The notes under the pieces were generated by a model. That model was given only the letters and a program-made list of their open reading frames with translations. It was not told the DNA's origin and did no database searches. This document shows, one piece after another, positions 1-8,175 of a DNA stretch of 64,000 nt. The position numbers and the translations under genes were made by a program. Position 1 is the first letter of the stretch; each line of letters opens with the position of its first letter. Source of the DNA: Anaerolineae bacterium (GTDB lineage Bacteria; Chloroflexota; Anaerolineae; Aggregatilineales; Phototrophicaceae); NCBI GenBank assembly GCA_022841825.1, contig JALHQT010000001.1, positions 992,001 to 1,056,000 on the forward strand, in the 5' to 3' direction.

Positions 1-1175
1 GCAGCAGCATCACCATTCAGGCACAAACGTACTTCAACCTCGACATTGCGATTGCTGCGCTCGTCAATAACGAAGTGGATGGAGTCGTCGCCAACCGCAT
101 CCGCCTGGCGCGCGCCGTTCAGACCCCAGGCATCGTCCGCTTGCTCGATCAAGCCGTCATGCCAGAACCGTATGCCGTCGCCTTACGCCGCCAGGACATC
201 CATATGCGCAACCTGGTGAATCGCACCCTGCAATATCTGGAATCGCAGGGTCGGCTCGACGAAATACACCGTGCCAGCTTCGCCGGTGCCGCCTACCCCA
301 ACGCCAACTTCATGCGCTACGATAACATTGGCGATGCGCCCATCGGTCCTGACCAGTACGGGCAGGACATTCCGTTTCCAACCCAGTACGTGATCCCGCA
401 GATGCAGGCAACCAGCGCCATCCGTGTCGCTGGACTGCGCGACCTGCCGCCAGAAGCGCCCGAAAGCGAACGTCGCCTGGATGCCGCCAACCGCGCCGTC
501 ATCGATGCTATGGCAGCGCGCTGGGGAGTTATGGTCAGCATCGTCCCCGGCGATGACCCCGTCGGGCTGGTCGCCAGCGGCGCGGCAGATCTCGCCGTCG
601 GACTCAACGCGGATTGGAACGCAGCTCAAAATGTCGATTTCACGGGCGATTACTTGCTGCGTGGCGAACTGCTGCTTGTGCCCGCCAACAGCAACATCAA
701 CGGTTTTGCCGACCTGCGAGGGCGCACGGTTGGCGTGTTCGCCAGCGAGCAGGGTGCCGCGCAGCGTGTCGCGGACATTGGAGAGTCCGCGCGCGCGATC
801 ATTCGCAGCACCTTCAGCATCACGCGCGAACAGGATGCCGCATTCGGAATGTTATCGGATCTCAACTACAATGCGGTCTTCGGGGACAGTCTGCGTATCG
901 TGCCGCTTTTGCAGGCACAGCCGAACGATCTCCGCATCATCACCAACGAAGATGGGGAACCGCGCTGGTACAGTCGCCGCACGCTTCACATGGCAGTCCC
1001 ACGCAACGACATCGATTTTCGCCTATTGGTGGAATACACGCTGCAAGAAATAGCGCTGGACAACACTTTGGCGAGCGCCGTAAGCGGCGTCGTGCCACCG
1101 AACGGTCTGACGCTGATTGATGTCTGGCCAGGTACTCGCGAGTACCTGGGTTATAATCTGGGCTTCACAGGCTAA
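1..1175 (+). CDS. Tandem family-3 solute-binding protein, 5' end missing
   Basis: The reading frame is already open at base 3, so this gene begins outside the window. The visible part is about 390 residues. It starts with the C-terminal lobe of one family-3 periplasmic solute-binding domain, ending in the typical 'YLESQGRLDEIH' helix. A complete second domain follows, from 'SAIRVAGLRDLP' through 'GLVASGAADLAVGL' and 'LRGRTVGVFASEQG' to a second C-terminal helix near 'YTLQEIALDN'. Proteins of this family bind amino acids or similar small solutes outside the membrane and feed an ABC permease, or act as sensor domains. Two copies in one chain is unusual for a simple transporter subunit. No permease or ATPase gene follows. 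The downstream gene is convergent. The ligand is unknown, and the missing N-terminus could hold a signal peptide or further domains. Confidence 0.8.
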   Translation, partial: SSITIQAQTYFNLDIAIAALVNNEVDGVVANRIRLARAVQTPGIVRLLDQAVMPEPYAVALRRQDIHMRNLVNRTLQYLESQGRLDEIHRASFAGAAYPNANFMRYDNIGDAPIGPDQYGQDIPFPTQYVIPQMQATSAIRVAGLRDLPPEAPESERRLDAANRAVIDAMAARWGVMVSIVPGDDPVGLVASGAADLAVGLNADWNAAQNVDFTGDYLLRGELLLVPANSNINGFADLRGRTVGVFASEQGAAQRVADIGESARAIIRSTFSITREQDAAFGMLSDLNYNAVFGDSLRIVPLLQAQPNDLRIITNEDGEPRWYSRRTLHMAVPRNDIDFRLLVEYTLQEIALDNTLASAVSGVVPPNGLTLIDVWPGTREYLGYNLGFTG

Positions 1176-1195
1176 TTCACAATTCAGTGTGGAGC

Positions 1196-1240
1196 GTGCG
1201 CCGTGCGAAGATATGGCTTCTGATTGTTCGCACCGCGCAC
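1196..1240. terminator. Bidirectional hairpin between convergent genes
   Basis: Two 14-base arms (1196-1209 and 1227-1240) are complementary apart from one mismatch and enclose a 17-base loop. The hairpin lies between the stops of the solute-binding gene (+) and the GNAT gene (-). There is no clear T-tract, so termination is inferred from structure and position. Confidence 0.45.
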
Positions 1241-1256
1241 TGCGCACGAATGAGGC

Positions 1257-1553
1257 TCAATTGCCCCAGGTAAGCACCTTATACTCCGGGTGGCGCTCGA
1301 TGTACTGCTTGATGTACGGGCACAGCGGATTGACCATCATCTCGTGATCCCGCGCATAGTCGAGAGCGAATTTCGCCATCTTGCCAGCGATGCCTTTGCC
1401 TTCGAAGGCTACAGGTACTTCTGTATGCGTGAAGGTGATGTTCTTGCCGTGCAGCATATACTCGACCATACCGATTTCACCATTCAGCTTGACCTCAAAT
1501 CGGCTCTCCGCGCTGTTGTTGACGACTTCCAAAGCGTTGACGTTGACATCCAT
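1257..1553 (-). CDS. Small GNAT-family N-acetyltransferase (YjdJ/NATD1-like)
   Basis: This 98-residue protein matches the short single-domain GNAT family (Acetyltransf_CG, the YjdJ/NATD1 type). The beta strands 'GEIGMVEYML' and 'ITFTHTEVP' come first. The acetyl-CoA loop 'AFEGKGIAGKMAKFALDYA' follows. The ending 'VNPLCPYIKQYIERHPEY' is the usual C-terminal signature of this family. Full length for the family is about 90-100 residues, so the gene looks intact. Substrates of these mini-GNATs are largely unknown. The gene is single and convergent with the solute-binding protein, with the EamA transporter gene downstream on the same strand after about 60 bases. Confidence 0.85.
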   Translation of the reverse strand: MDVNVNALEVVNNSAESRFEVKLNGEIGMVEYMLHGKNITFTHTEVPVAFEGKGIAGKMAKFALDYARDHEMMVNPLCPYIKQYIERHPEYKVLTWGN

Positions 1554-1616
1554 GTCAGATCCTCAGTTTGTCTCTTCCTGCGTATCACTTATCTGATGAG
1601 GTGAGCGCTGATGAGC

Positions 1617-2555
1617 TTACGCACGGTTGGCGCGTCCTTGTCCCCAGATAGCGACGGCAACACCGCAAAGCAGAACCAGACTGCCAGCAAGCTGCGCCCA
1701 AGTCGGCACTTCACTGAACAACAGAAACGCCGCAATCGCACTTCCTATCGGCTCGACCTGCGTCGCAATACTGACCAAAGTCGCGGGAAGATAGCCAAGC
1801 GCATAATTGAACGAAGAATGACCGATTAACTGCGGCACCAGTCCCATGATGAGTATCCACAGGTAGCCCTCCCCACTGTAGCCTGTAACCGGCGTGCGGG
1901 TCACAAATATCACGATCAGCAGCAGCAGCGCAGCGATGGAATAGACCAACCAGATGTAAGGGAGCACCGCCACGCGCGGGCGCAGCTCACGACCAATCAC
2001 CACGTAGACCGACACCGTGATTGCGCCCACCAGTGCCAACCCCCCGCCGATCAGTGCACCGCTGTCGAATGTCGCGCCCTCTCCGCCAGGAATGCCAATG
2101 ACAATGCCACCAAGCACCGCAATGGCTATCCCAATGACCACCCACCGCCCAATTCGCGCCTTCAGGAAGATCGCCTCAAGCAGCGCGACCCAGATAGGTC
2201 CCGAAGTGACAAGCACGACACTGATCAGAACGGCTGTATATTCGAGCGAGGTCACCCAGGTTGCGAAGTGGATCGCCAGGAAAAATCCGGACACAAAGAC
2301 AAGCAGCCACTCACGCCGGGTCAAGCGGGCAACGTCGCTGCGATGGCGCGCCATAATGACGGGCAGCAGAACGAGAGAAGCCACGACCAACCGCCCCGCA
2401 GCGATAACTATCGACGGAACATTCTCCTGCTGGGCGAAGCGGATGAAAATGGACGCGAACGAGACGGCGGCGATGCCCGCGAGCAGGACAAGCCAGACCT
2501 GCGACGGTATGCCCGTCGGCTTGGCAATCGGCGATGGGTTTGTGGTTGGGGTCAT
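1617..2555 (-). CDS. EamA/DMT-family transporter
   Basis: A 312-residue integral membrane protein with about ten hydrophobic segments in two repeats, the EamA (drug/metabolite transporter) architecture. Repeat one runs from 'SQVWLVLLAGIAAVSFASIFIRFA'. Repeat two begins near 'GGGLALVGAITVSVYVVIG' and ends with 'LAGSLVLLCGVAVAIWG'. These proteins export metabolites or amino acids across the inner membrane. The substrate cannot be read from sequence. The ATG at 2555 was chosen because the longer open frame to 2639 adds 28 residues that look non-coding (Pro/Arg-rich, no membrane character). The short cytoplasmic N-terminus after this ATG fits the family. Confidence 0.85.
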   Translation of the reverse strand: MTPTTNPSPIAKPTGIPSQVWLVLLAGIAAVSFASIFIRFAQQENVPSIVIAAGRLVVASLVLLPVIMARHRSDVARLTRREWLLVFVSGFFLAIHFATWVTSLEYTAVLISVVLVTSGPIWVALLEAIFLKARIGRWVVIGIAIAVLGGIVIGIPGGEGATFDSGALIGGGLALVGAITVSVYVVIGRELRPRVAVLPYIWLVYSIAALLLLIVIFVTRTPVTGYSGEGYLWILIMGLVPQLIGHSSFNYALGYLPATLVSIATQVEPIGSAIAAFLLFSEVPTWAQLAGSLVLLCGVAVAIWGQGRANRA

Positions 2556-2754
2556 CAGCAGCTCACGGCGTAGTCTTGGGTAAGCACGGTGCGGCAACAA
2601 CGATGGCGCGGCTGATGGTACAACGCCAGGCGATGCCACAAACTTAACGCTTTATGAGACCTCGCACGAAAGCGCACCGTCGGCAGCGTCCAATGCTAGA
2701 ATCACCTTCGCGTTTGGAACATATTGACTTGCTCGTCAAAAGGAGACGCAGATC

Positions 2755-3363
2755 ATGCCGTTTTCACTCCCCGAACTCCCCTACGCCAAAGAAGCGCTCG
2801 AACCCAATGTTGACGCGATGACGATGGAAATCCATCACGGGCGTCACCACAATGCTTACGTGACCAACCTGAACGCCGCAATTGCCAAGCACCCTGAACT
2901 GGAAGGCAAGAGCATCGAAGAACTGCTCGCTAACAACCTCGCCATTGTGCCTGATGACATCAAGACAGCCGTCCGCAACAATGGCGGCGGGCACTGGAAT
3001 CACAGCATGTTCTGGCAGTGGATGGCACCCGGTGCAGGCGGCACACCGTCGGGCGCACTGGCAGACGCCATTAACGCCCAATGGGGCAGCTTTGACGAGT
3101 TCAAGGCGGCATTCAAGGCAGCGGGTGTCGGTCGCTTCGGCAGCGGTTGGGCGTGGCTGGTCAGCGACAGCAGCGGCGCGTTGAGCATTGAAAGCACCCC
3201 CAACCAGGATAACCCCTGGATGGGCGGCAAGAATGCCATCCTCGGCATCGATGTCTGGGAACACGCCTACTATCTGAAATATCAGAACAAGCGCCCGGAT
3301 TACATCGATGCCTGGTGGAATGTCGTCAACTGGGCGAAGGTCGCCGAGATGTACGGTCGCTAG
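2755..3363 (+). CDS. sodA: Superoxide dismutase, Mn/Fe family (Mn-type features)
   Basis: Converts superoxide to oxygen and hydrogen peroxide in the cytoplasm. The 202 residues resemble Bacillus SodA along the whole length. The metal ligands are His27 ('EIHHGRHH'), His83 ('[10 protein letters not shown]'), Asp166 and His170 ('[10 protein letters not shown]'). Gln in 'STPNQDNPW' and the glycine-rich 'NNGGGHW' are features of Mn-type enzymes, though metal use cannot be fixed from sequence. A strong ribosome site (AAAGGAGA) lies about eight bases before the ATG. Upstream, an extended -10-like TGCTAGAAT (2694-2702) may be the promoter. The gene is single; the next gene is convergent. Confidence 0.95.
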   Translation: MPFSLPELPYAKEALEPNVDAMTMEIHHGRHHNAYVTNLNAAIAKHPELEGKSIEELLANNLAIVPDDIKTAVRNNGGGHWNHSMFWQWMAPGAGGTPSGALADAINAQWGSFDEFKAAFKAAGVGRFGSGWAWLVSDSSGALSIESTPNQDNPWMGGKNAILGIDVWEHAYYLKYQNKRPDYIDAWWNVVNWAKVAEMYGR

Positions 3364-3386
3364 ACAGTAACGGGTGACGAGTAACG

Positions 3387-3457
3387 AGTGATGAGTGAAA
3401 CGAGGCTGGCGGCAACATCCCAATAATCTAAGGGACTTGTCCCACACTCTCATCACT
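3387..3457. terminator. Imperfect inverted repeat in sodA/epimerase convergent gap
   Basis: AGTGATGAG at 3387-3395 can pair with CTCATCACT at 3449-3457. A small internal hairpin (GGGAC/GTCCC, 3432-3443) lies between. The gap also has repeated GTAACGAGTGA-like and CTCATCACTCC-like tracts of low complexity. It lies between two convergent genes and could terminate both, or it could be a dispersed short repeat. No T-tract is present. Confidence 0.35.
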
Positions 3458-3465
3458 CCTCACTC

Positions 3466-4449
3466 TCACTTCTTCATTCCCAGACTATCCATGTTGTATT
3501 CAAGCATCTGGCGCAGTCCCTCAGCAAGCGGGCGCGGGTTATAACCGAGTTCGCGGCGCGCTTTGGCGTTCGTGCCGATATAGGTCGCGGTAAGCGAACG
3601 AAGCTGCTCCGGATGCATCTGCCCCTCAAGTGGAATGACTCGGTTGACGACATCCATGATGCCCGCCATGACCTTGACCATCCCGGCATTGAGCGTGAAC
3701 GAAGGCATCGGCACATTCGTAATCTGCTGTGCCAGGCGGAAGGCATCGATCAGCTTCTTCGGCTCGCCGCAAATGATGTATCTTTCCCCGACCTTACCCT
3801 TGTCCATCGCCAGCAGATGCCCTTCCACGATGTCATCGACATGCGCCCAGGCATAGGTCGCACCGTCGGGGATCATCGGCAGTTTGCGCTGTAAATACTG
3901 CTTCCACGCCTCACCCATCTGGCTGGTATCGCCCGGACCATAAACCAGTCCTGGCTGGACGATGACCATTGGCAGCCCCGCTTTCATCATCGGCAGCGCG
4001 ATGTCGAAATGCGCTGCCGATTTGGTACGGTCATACTCCGTTCCAAAATGCGACGGTTTGGGCGTTGACTCATCCGCCATCACCCCTCGCGTATCGCCAT
4101 AGATGGCGAGCGTGCTGGTGTACACGCCTTTCGGTATCTTCAGGTCACGCATCAGCTCAAGTACATTGCGCGTGCCATTGATGTTGATGTCTTCGGCGAC
4201 CTGCGCCTCACGGACGCCGATCTTGTACCAGGCAGCAATGTGAAAGACGCCATCGACGCCCGTCATCGGTGCCCGCATCGTTTCTTTGTCGGTAATGTCG
4301 CCTGGGTGAACTTCAACCCCCAAAGCAGCCAGGTCGGTCGCTTTGGCGGGATTGCGCGCAATCGTGACCACCGAGTGCCCGCGCTTGATCAACTCACGAG
4401 TGAGCGCCCCACCAATAAAGCCGGTCGCACCTGTTACGAAGTAGCGCAT
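3466..4449 (-). CDS. NAD(P)-dependent epimerase/dehydratase (extended SDR)
   Basis: A 327-residue extended short-chain dehydrogenase/reductase. The N-terminal Rossmann motif GATGFIG is at residues 7-13. The catalytic Tyr139 and Lys143 are in 'YDRTK', preceded by the 'TSTLAIYGDTRG' strand. 'VQPGLVYGPGD' is the usual family loop. Members interconvert or reduce nucleotide sugars, dihydroflavonol-like or sterol-like substrates; the C-terminal half resembles the latter reductase-like groups as much as sugar epimerases. The substrate is undetermined. A ribosome site (GAGGG) lies about eight bases before the ATG. It is a single gene, convergent with sodA. Confidence 0.85.
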   Translation of the reverse strand: MRYFVTGATGFIGGALTRELIKRGHSVVTIARNPAKATDLAALGVEVHPGDITDKETMRAPMTGVDGVFHIAAWYKIGVREAQVAEDININGTRNVLELMRDLKIPKGVYTSTLAIYGDTRGVMADESTPKPSHFGTEYDRTKSAAHFDIALPMMKAGLPMVIVQPGLVYGPGDTSQMGEAWKQYLQRKLPMIPDGATYAWAHVDDIVEGHLLAMDKGKVGERYIICGEPKKLIDAFRLAQQITNVPMPSFTLNAGMVKVMAGIMDVVNRVIPLEGQMHPEQLRSLTATYIGTNAKARRELGYNPRPLAEGLRQMLEYNMDSLGMKK

Positions 4450-4526
4450 GATCTAGCCCTCATCTCAGGAGTATTTTCGACAGTATAATCAATTGTCAGC
4501 GTCTCTGCCTGGGTAGAAGGTGTTCA

Positions 4527-5207
4527 ATGGATTTTGCGCAGACACCGGAGTGGCTCGCCACTGGCTTACTGACCGCCGCGCTTGCAGCATTCGGCTATGT
4601 CCTTAAACAGATCGTCGAAGGCTTCATCGCCTGGGATCGTGAGCAGAAACACACGAACGAAACACGACGAACACGCCTGATTGCTCTGCACTCGATCTTG
4701 CGCGCAAGTAAGGCGGTCTTTGACACACAGCGAACGCTGCGCAATTCTCTGGCAGAAGACATCAAACTCGCCGAAAGTATCCCCAGCCAAGCCGAAGAGG
4801 GCTATGCAGCCGCCGCGCTCCGGGCGCAGGCGGGTGCTGACGGCTACGAGGCACTGTTCAGCAGACACTACACGCAGTTGACGCCAGAACAGCGGGAGCT
4901 GCACGCTCTGATACGTTCCTACACAATGCACGCGATCCGCCCACTCAACCAGGCTGCACTGGAGTGGTTGCGAGCGGACACCTTCTACAAATCACCCGCG
5001 GACCCAGCAGGGCAAGTGGGCAAGCTCGCCCGTCAGCTCGCACAACTTGAAGCGCATCTGATCCTCTGGTTCGCAAAGTATGAGACTTGGATTCCCGATC
5101 AACCGCATCACGCACTCGTCTACCTGGGCGACGAACAGCAGCATGGTATCGGCTTCCCGGTGGGGATTGAGAGGCTGATTGGTGACATCCTACAGGAGAA
5201 CGGGTGA
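4527..5207 (+). CDS. Hypothetical protein with one N-terminal membrane helix
   Basis: I do not recognise this 226-residue protein. After a short start it has one hydrophobic segment (about residues 11-32, 'LATGLLTAALAAFGYVLKQI'). The rest is a soluble, charged, mostly helical region ('TRLIALHSILRASKAVFDT', 'LARQLAQLEAHLILWFAKYE'). It looks like a membrane-anchored helical protein with the bulk in the cytoplasm. A good ribosome site (AGAAGG) precedes the ATG. It is divergent from the epimerase gene with a 77-base gap and is followed by the lyase gene on the same strand. Confidence 0.65.
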   Translation: MDFAQTPEWLATGLLTAALAAFGYVLKQIVEGFIAWDREQKHTNETRRTRLIALHSILRASKAVFDTQRTLRNSLAEDIKLAESIPSQAEEGYAAAALRAQAGADGYEALFSRHYTQLTPEQRELHALIRSYTMHAIRPLNQAALEWLRADTFYKSPADPAGQVGKLARQLAQLEAHLILWFAKYETWIPDQPHHALVYLGDEQQHGIGFPVGIERLIGDILQENG

Positions 5208-5285
5208 TCGGTTGCGCATCCCGTTTGCTATTGCGCTGCGGTAAAATAGCGCGCAGTTCGCATGGTAGATCATGGAGTGCAGATT

Positions 5286-6707
5286 ATGTCCGAATTCCGC
5301 ATCGAAAAAGACTCGCTTGGTGAGGTACAAGTCCCTGCAAGTGCCTATTACGGCGCGCAGACCCAGCGTGCCGTCATCAACTTCCCGGTCAGCGGGATGC
5401 GCCCCTATCCGGCATTCGTCTGGGCGCAGGTCATGATCAAGCGCGCGGCGGCGGAAGTACATCTTGATTTGGGAATGATGGATGAAAAGATGGCACGCGC
5501 CATCATGCAGGCGGCAGACGAGATTCTTGCCGGGCAGCACCGCGACCACTTCGTCGTTGATCCGTTCCAGGCAGGCGCAGGCACCAGCCATAACATGAAC
5601 GCGAACGAAGTGATCGCCAATCGCGCGAACGAAATCCTGGGCTTTTCGCTGACCAGCTCGGAGAAGAAGCCTGTCAACCCCAACGACCACGTCAACATGG
5701 CGCAAAGCACCAACGACACCATCCCGACTGCTATCCGGCTGGGCGCGCTCTGGCGCTTCGAGGAGTTGGTCGGCACGCTTCAGGCATGCTCGGACGCCTT
5801 TAATGCTAAAGCAGCGGAATGGGACAACGTCGTCAAGAGCGGGCGCACGCACCTGCAGGATGCAGTGCCGATCCGCTTGGGACAGGAAGTCGGCGGATGG
5901 GCGAAAGCAATTGAACGAGACATCGAGAAGCTGCGCATGGCAGCCGACGGGCTGCGCCGGATGCCCATTGGCGGCACGGCGAACGGGACGGGGCTGAACG
6001 CCCACTCGGAATATCACGGACGGATGGTCAAGAAGCTCACGCAGTTGAGCGGCATCCCGCTGCACGAAAGCGACAACCTGTTTGAATCGATGCAGTCGAT
6101 GGCGGACGCGACCTTCTTCAGCAGCGCCATACGCACGACCGCGCAGGACCTGATCCGCATTGCCAATGACATCCGACTGCTCGCCAGTGGTCCAACGACC
6201 GGGCTGGACGAGATTCGCCTCAAGCCAGTCCAGCCCGGTTCGTCCATCATGCCGGGCAAAGTAAACCCCGTCCTCGCCGAAATGCTCAACATGGCGATGT
6301 TCCACATCATCGGCAACGACACGACCGTACTGCTGGCGGCGCAGGCAGGGCAGCTTGAGCTGAACGTCATGATGCCGATCATCGCCCACAATCTGTTCGA
6401 GATGGAACACGTCATGATCGGTGCGGTCAAGGCATTCACCGAGTACTGCGTGGTTGACATGAGCGCCAACACCGAAAAAGCGACTGGTTGGCTGGCGAAA
6501 AACCCGATCCTGGTCACCGCACTCAACCCGGTCATCGGTTACCAGAACGGTGCCGAGGTCGCCAAGCAGTCCCTCAAAGAAAATCGCCCCATCGCGGACA
6601 TCGTGGTCGAACGTGGGTTGATGACGCGGGCTGAGGTCGAAAAAGCCCTGGATGCACGCGCCATGACCGAAGGCGGCATCATCGAAGGGGTCAAAGCGGG
6701 CGGCTAA
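5286..6707 (+). CDS. aspA: Class II fumarase/aspartase family lyase, aspartate ammonia-lyase favoured
   Basis: A 473-residue member of the fumarase/aspartase superfamily, which adds or removes water or ammonia across fumarate. The signature loop GSSIMPGKVNP is at residues 318-328, with the catalytic Ser319/Ser320 and Lys325. 'GRTHLQDA' places His189 in the second conserved region. Several subfamily motifs read as aspartase rather than FumC: 'QAGAGTSHNMNANEV', 'NPNDHVNMAQSTND' and 'AGQLELNVM' (FumC usually has GSGTQ, NPNDDVN/SQSSND and GNFELNV). 'VTALNPVIGY' and 'GGTANGTGLNAHSEY' are closer to FumC, so a fumarase call remains possible. The ATG at 5286 was chosen over an upstream in-frame ATG because a GGAG lies at the right distance. 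Confidence 0.8.
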   Translation: MSEFRIEKDSLGEVQVPASAYYGAQTQRAVINFPVSGMRPYPAFVWAQVMIKRAAAEVHLDLGMMDEKMARAIMQAADEILAGQHRDHFVVDPFQAGAGTSHNMNANEVIANRANEILGFSLTSSEKKPVNPNDHVNMAQSTNDTIPTAIRLGALWRFEELVGTLQACSDAFNAKAAEWDNVVKSGRTHLQDAVPIRLGQEVGGWAKAIERDIEKLRMAADGLRRMPIGGTANGTGLNAHSEYHGRMVKKLTQLSGIPLHESDNLFESMQSMADATFFSSAIRTTAQDLIRIANDIRLLASGPTTGLDEIRLKPVQPGSSIMPGKVNPVLAEMLNMAMFHIIGNDTTVLLAAQAGQLELNVMMPIIAHNLFEMEHVMIGAVKAFTEYCVVDMSANTEKATGWLAKNPILVTALNPVIGYQNGAEVAKQSLKENRPIADIVVERGLMTRAEVEKALDARAMTEGGIIEGVKAGG

Positions 6708-6746
6708 ACCTGACGGGTGACGCTTTCAATCATTCGTTTCAAATAG

Positions 6747-6772
6747 AATCAGGGGCAATATTGCCCCTGATT
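6747..6772. terminator. Perfect 26-base palindrome after the lyase gene
   Basis: Bases 6747-6772 form a perfect 26-base palindrome (13-base half AATCAGGGGCAAT). It lies 40 bases after the lyase stop. As RNA it would fold into a GC-containing hairpin, which suggests a terminator. There is no T-run directly after it. A protein-binding site cannot be excluded. Confidence 0.5.
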
Positions 6773-6804
6773 CGCTGATAATCCCTCGCTGCTCGGCAAT
6801 TATT

Positions 6805-6820
6805 TTACGAAATTTCGTAA
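6805..6820. promoter_or_regulatory. 16-base palindrome upstream of histidine kinase gene
   Basis: TTACGAAATTTCGTAA at 6805-6820 is a perfect 16-base palindrome in an AT-rich stretch about 110 bases before the kinase ATG. This is the size and symmetry of a dimeric repressor operator. No -10/-35 pair near it is strong enough to call with confidence. Confidence 0.4.
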
Positions 6821-6931
6821 CTCTGCACACTTCATAACCTCAATCTACATACACTCAAGTTATGGAGAGAAATTAATTCGTCCTCCATCCTTTGAGCGTA
6901 TCGCAACCTTGTAATCATAGGGGTGGGTGTT

Positions 6932-8107
6932 ATGAGTCTTCAATCGAGCATTATCATAGATCGCGCATTAGCCAGTTCACGCCGCACCAGGTTGGGCGGT
7001 CTGTTTGGGAGGCAAATTCGCCCCTCACGCCAGCCTTCACGTTCAACAAATCTTTTGCACTCACTGAGCCTGCCGGCGCTCATTCTCGATGATAAGGGTG
7101 TTGTGACTGACGCAAATCCAGCGTCGTTGCAGTTCCTGAACAAGCCCGCCCGTCAGGTCATCAGCCAGAAGATGACCGAACTGCTCACCGTCGAAGCTGA
7201 AGTCGTCAACGCCTGCTGCCAGGACGAGACACAAACGGCAGAGCTGGTGATCCCAGACGCGGGTGATGTTCGGTACCTAGAACTGACCTTCAGCCCACTG
7301 CATGACGAAAAACAACTGAGCGGTCACCTCGTTCTGTTCAACGACGTGACCGAGCGCAAGCGGCAGGACATCGCGCGGACCACCATGATCGACACACTGG
7401 AGTCGTATGCGTCGGCTGTCGCACATGACCTCAAATCACCACTGGCAACCGTCATGGGCTTTGCATCGCTGCTCGAAATGAGCCAGTCAGAACTGAACGA
7501 CGATCACCGTCATTATGCACGGACGATCCAGAAGATCAGCGGCAAGATGGCAACCATGATTGACAAGTTGCTGCTATTTGCCACCCTGGAGAAGCTTGAC
7601 CATATCCCGCTGCTTCCCCTGGAGATGAGCAAGGTCGCGTCCGAAGTCCTCGAAACACTCAGCGCAGTGATCAAACAGTACCAGGCAAGCATCACAATTG
7701 CTCCCGACATGCCTCACGCTACCGGTTACATGCCCTGGATTGAAGTCGTCTTTGCAAATCTGATCAGCAACGCGGTCAAGTACGGCGGCGCGCATCCACA
7801 GGTATTTGTGAACGCATCGCAGGTCGGTGACAAGGTCTACTACTGGATTCATGACAACGGGCGCGGTTTGACAGGCGAGCAGATGGACTTGTTGTTCCGA
7901 CATTCCGTGCGTTTCGACGCGCGTCCCAAGGGGCATGGTCAGGGGTTGCTGATCGCGCGTCGCATCGTCGAGCGTCTCGGCGGCGAGATCGGTGTCTCCA
8001 GCCAACCAGGGACCGGAACAACCTTCTACTTCACCCTGCCCGCAGCGCACCCAAACATTTCACGATCGCAGCACGAAATTGAGATTGAGGCAGTACGGGT
8101 AGATTAA
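6932..8107 (+). CDS. PAS-domain sensor histidine kinase (orphan)
   Basis: A 391-residue two-component sensor kinase. A PAS domain (about residues 45-150, 'LPALILDDKGVVTDANPASLQFL') is followed by a HisKA dimerisation domain with phospho-acceptor His165 in 'AVAHDLKSPLATVMGF'. The HATPase_c domain has an N-box 'NLISNAVKYG', a G1 box 'DNGRGL' and a G2 region 'GHGQGLLIARRIVERLGG'. No transmembrane segment is evident, so it likely senses a cytoplasmic signal or ligand through PAS. No response regulator lies next to it. The ATG at 6932 follows GGGGTGG; an in-frame GTG lies nine bases upstream. The Ser/Thr kinase gene follows on the same strand after 68 bases but has its own -10 box. Confidence 0.9.
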   Translation: MSLQSSIIIDRALASSRRTRLGGLFGRQIRPSRQPSRSTNLLHSLSLPALILDDKGVVTDANPASLQFLNKPARQVISQKMTELLTVEAEVVNACCQDETQTAELVIPDAGDVRYLELTFSPLHDEKQLSGHLVLFNDVTERKRQDIARTTMIDTLESYASAVAHDLKSPLATVMGFASLLEMSQSELNDDHRHYARTIQKISGKMATMIDKLLLFATLEKLDHIPLLPLEMSKVASEVLETLSAVIKQYQASITIAPDMPHATGYMPWIEVVFANLISNAVKYGGAHPQVFVNASQVGDKVYYWIHDNGRGLTGEQMDLLFRHSVRFDARPKGHGQGLLIARRIVERLGGEIGVSSQPGTGTTFYFTLPAAHPNISRSQHEIEIEAVRVD

Positions 8108-8123
8108 TTCCGAAACATCCGCA

Positions 8124-8129
8124 TATAAT
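8124..8129 (+). promoter_or_regulatory. Consensus -10 box before the kinase-AAA-TPR gene
   Basis: TATAAT at 8124-8129 matches the sigma-70 -10 consensus and sits about 47 bases before the GTG start at 8176. The corresponding -35 region (about 8101-8106) is weak, so this is a likely but unproven promoter. Confidence 0.4.
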
Positions 8130-8175
8130 GGGTTCCGTAGCATTGTCCCCTTAATGCAACGGAAGGTTTCCGCGC

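Noticed and set aside
5190-6410. 406-codon minus-strand frame opposite the fumarase/aspartase gene
   Set aside because: It mirrors a conserved enzyme on the other strand and is Arg/His/Val-rich with no recognisable motif.
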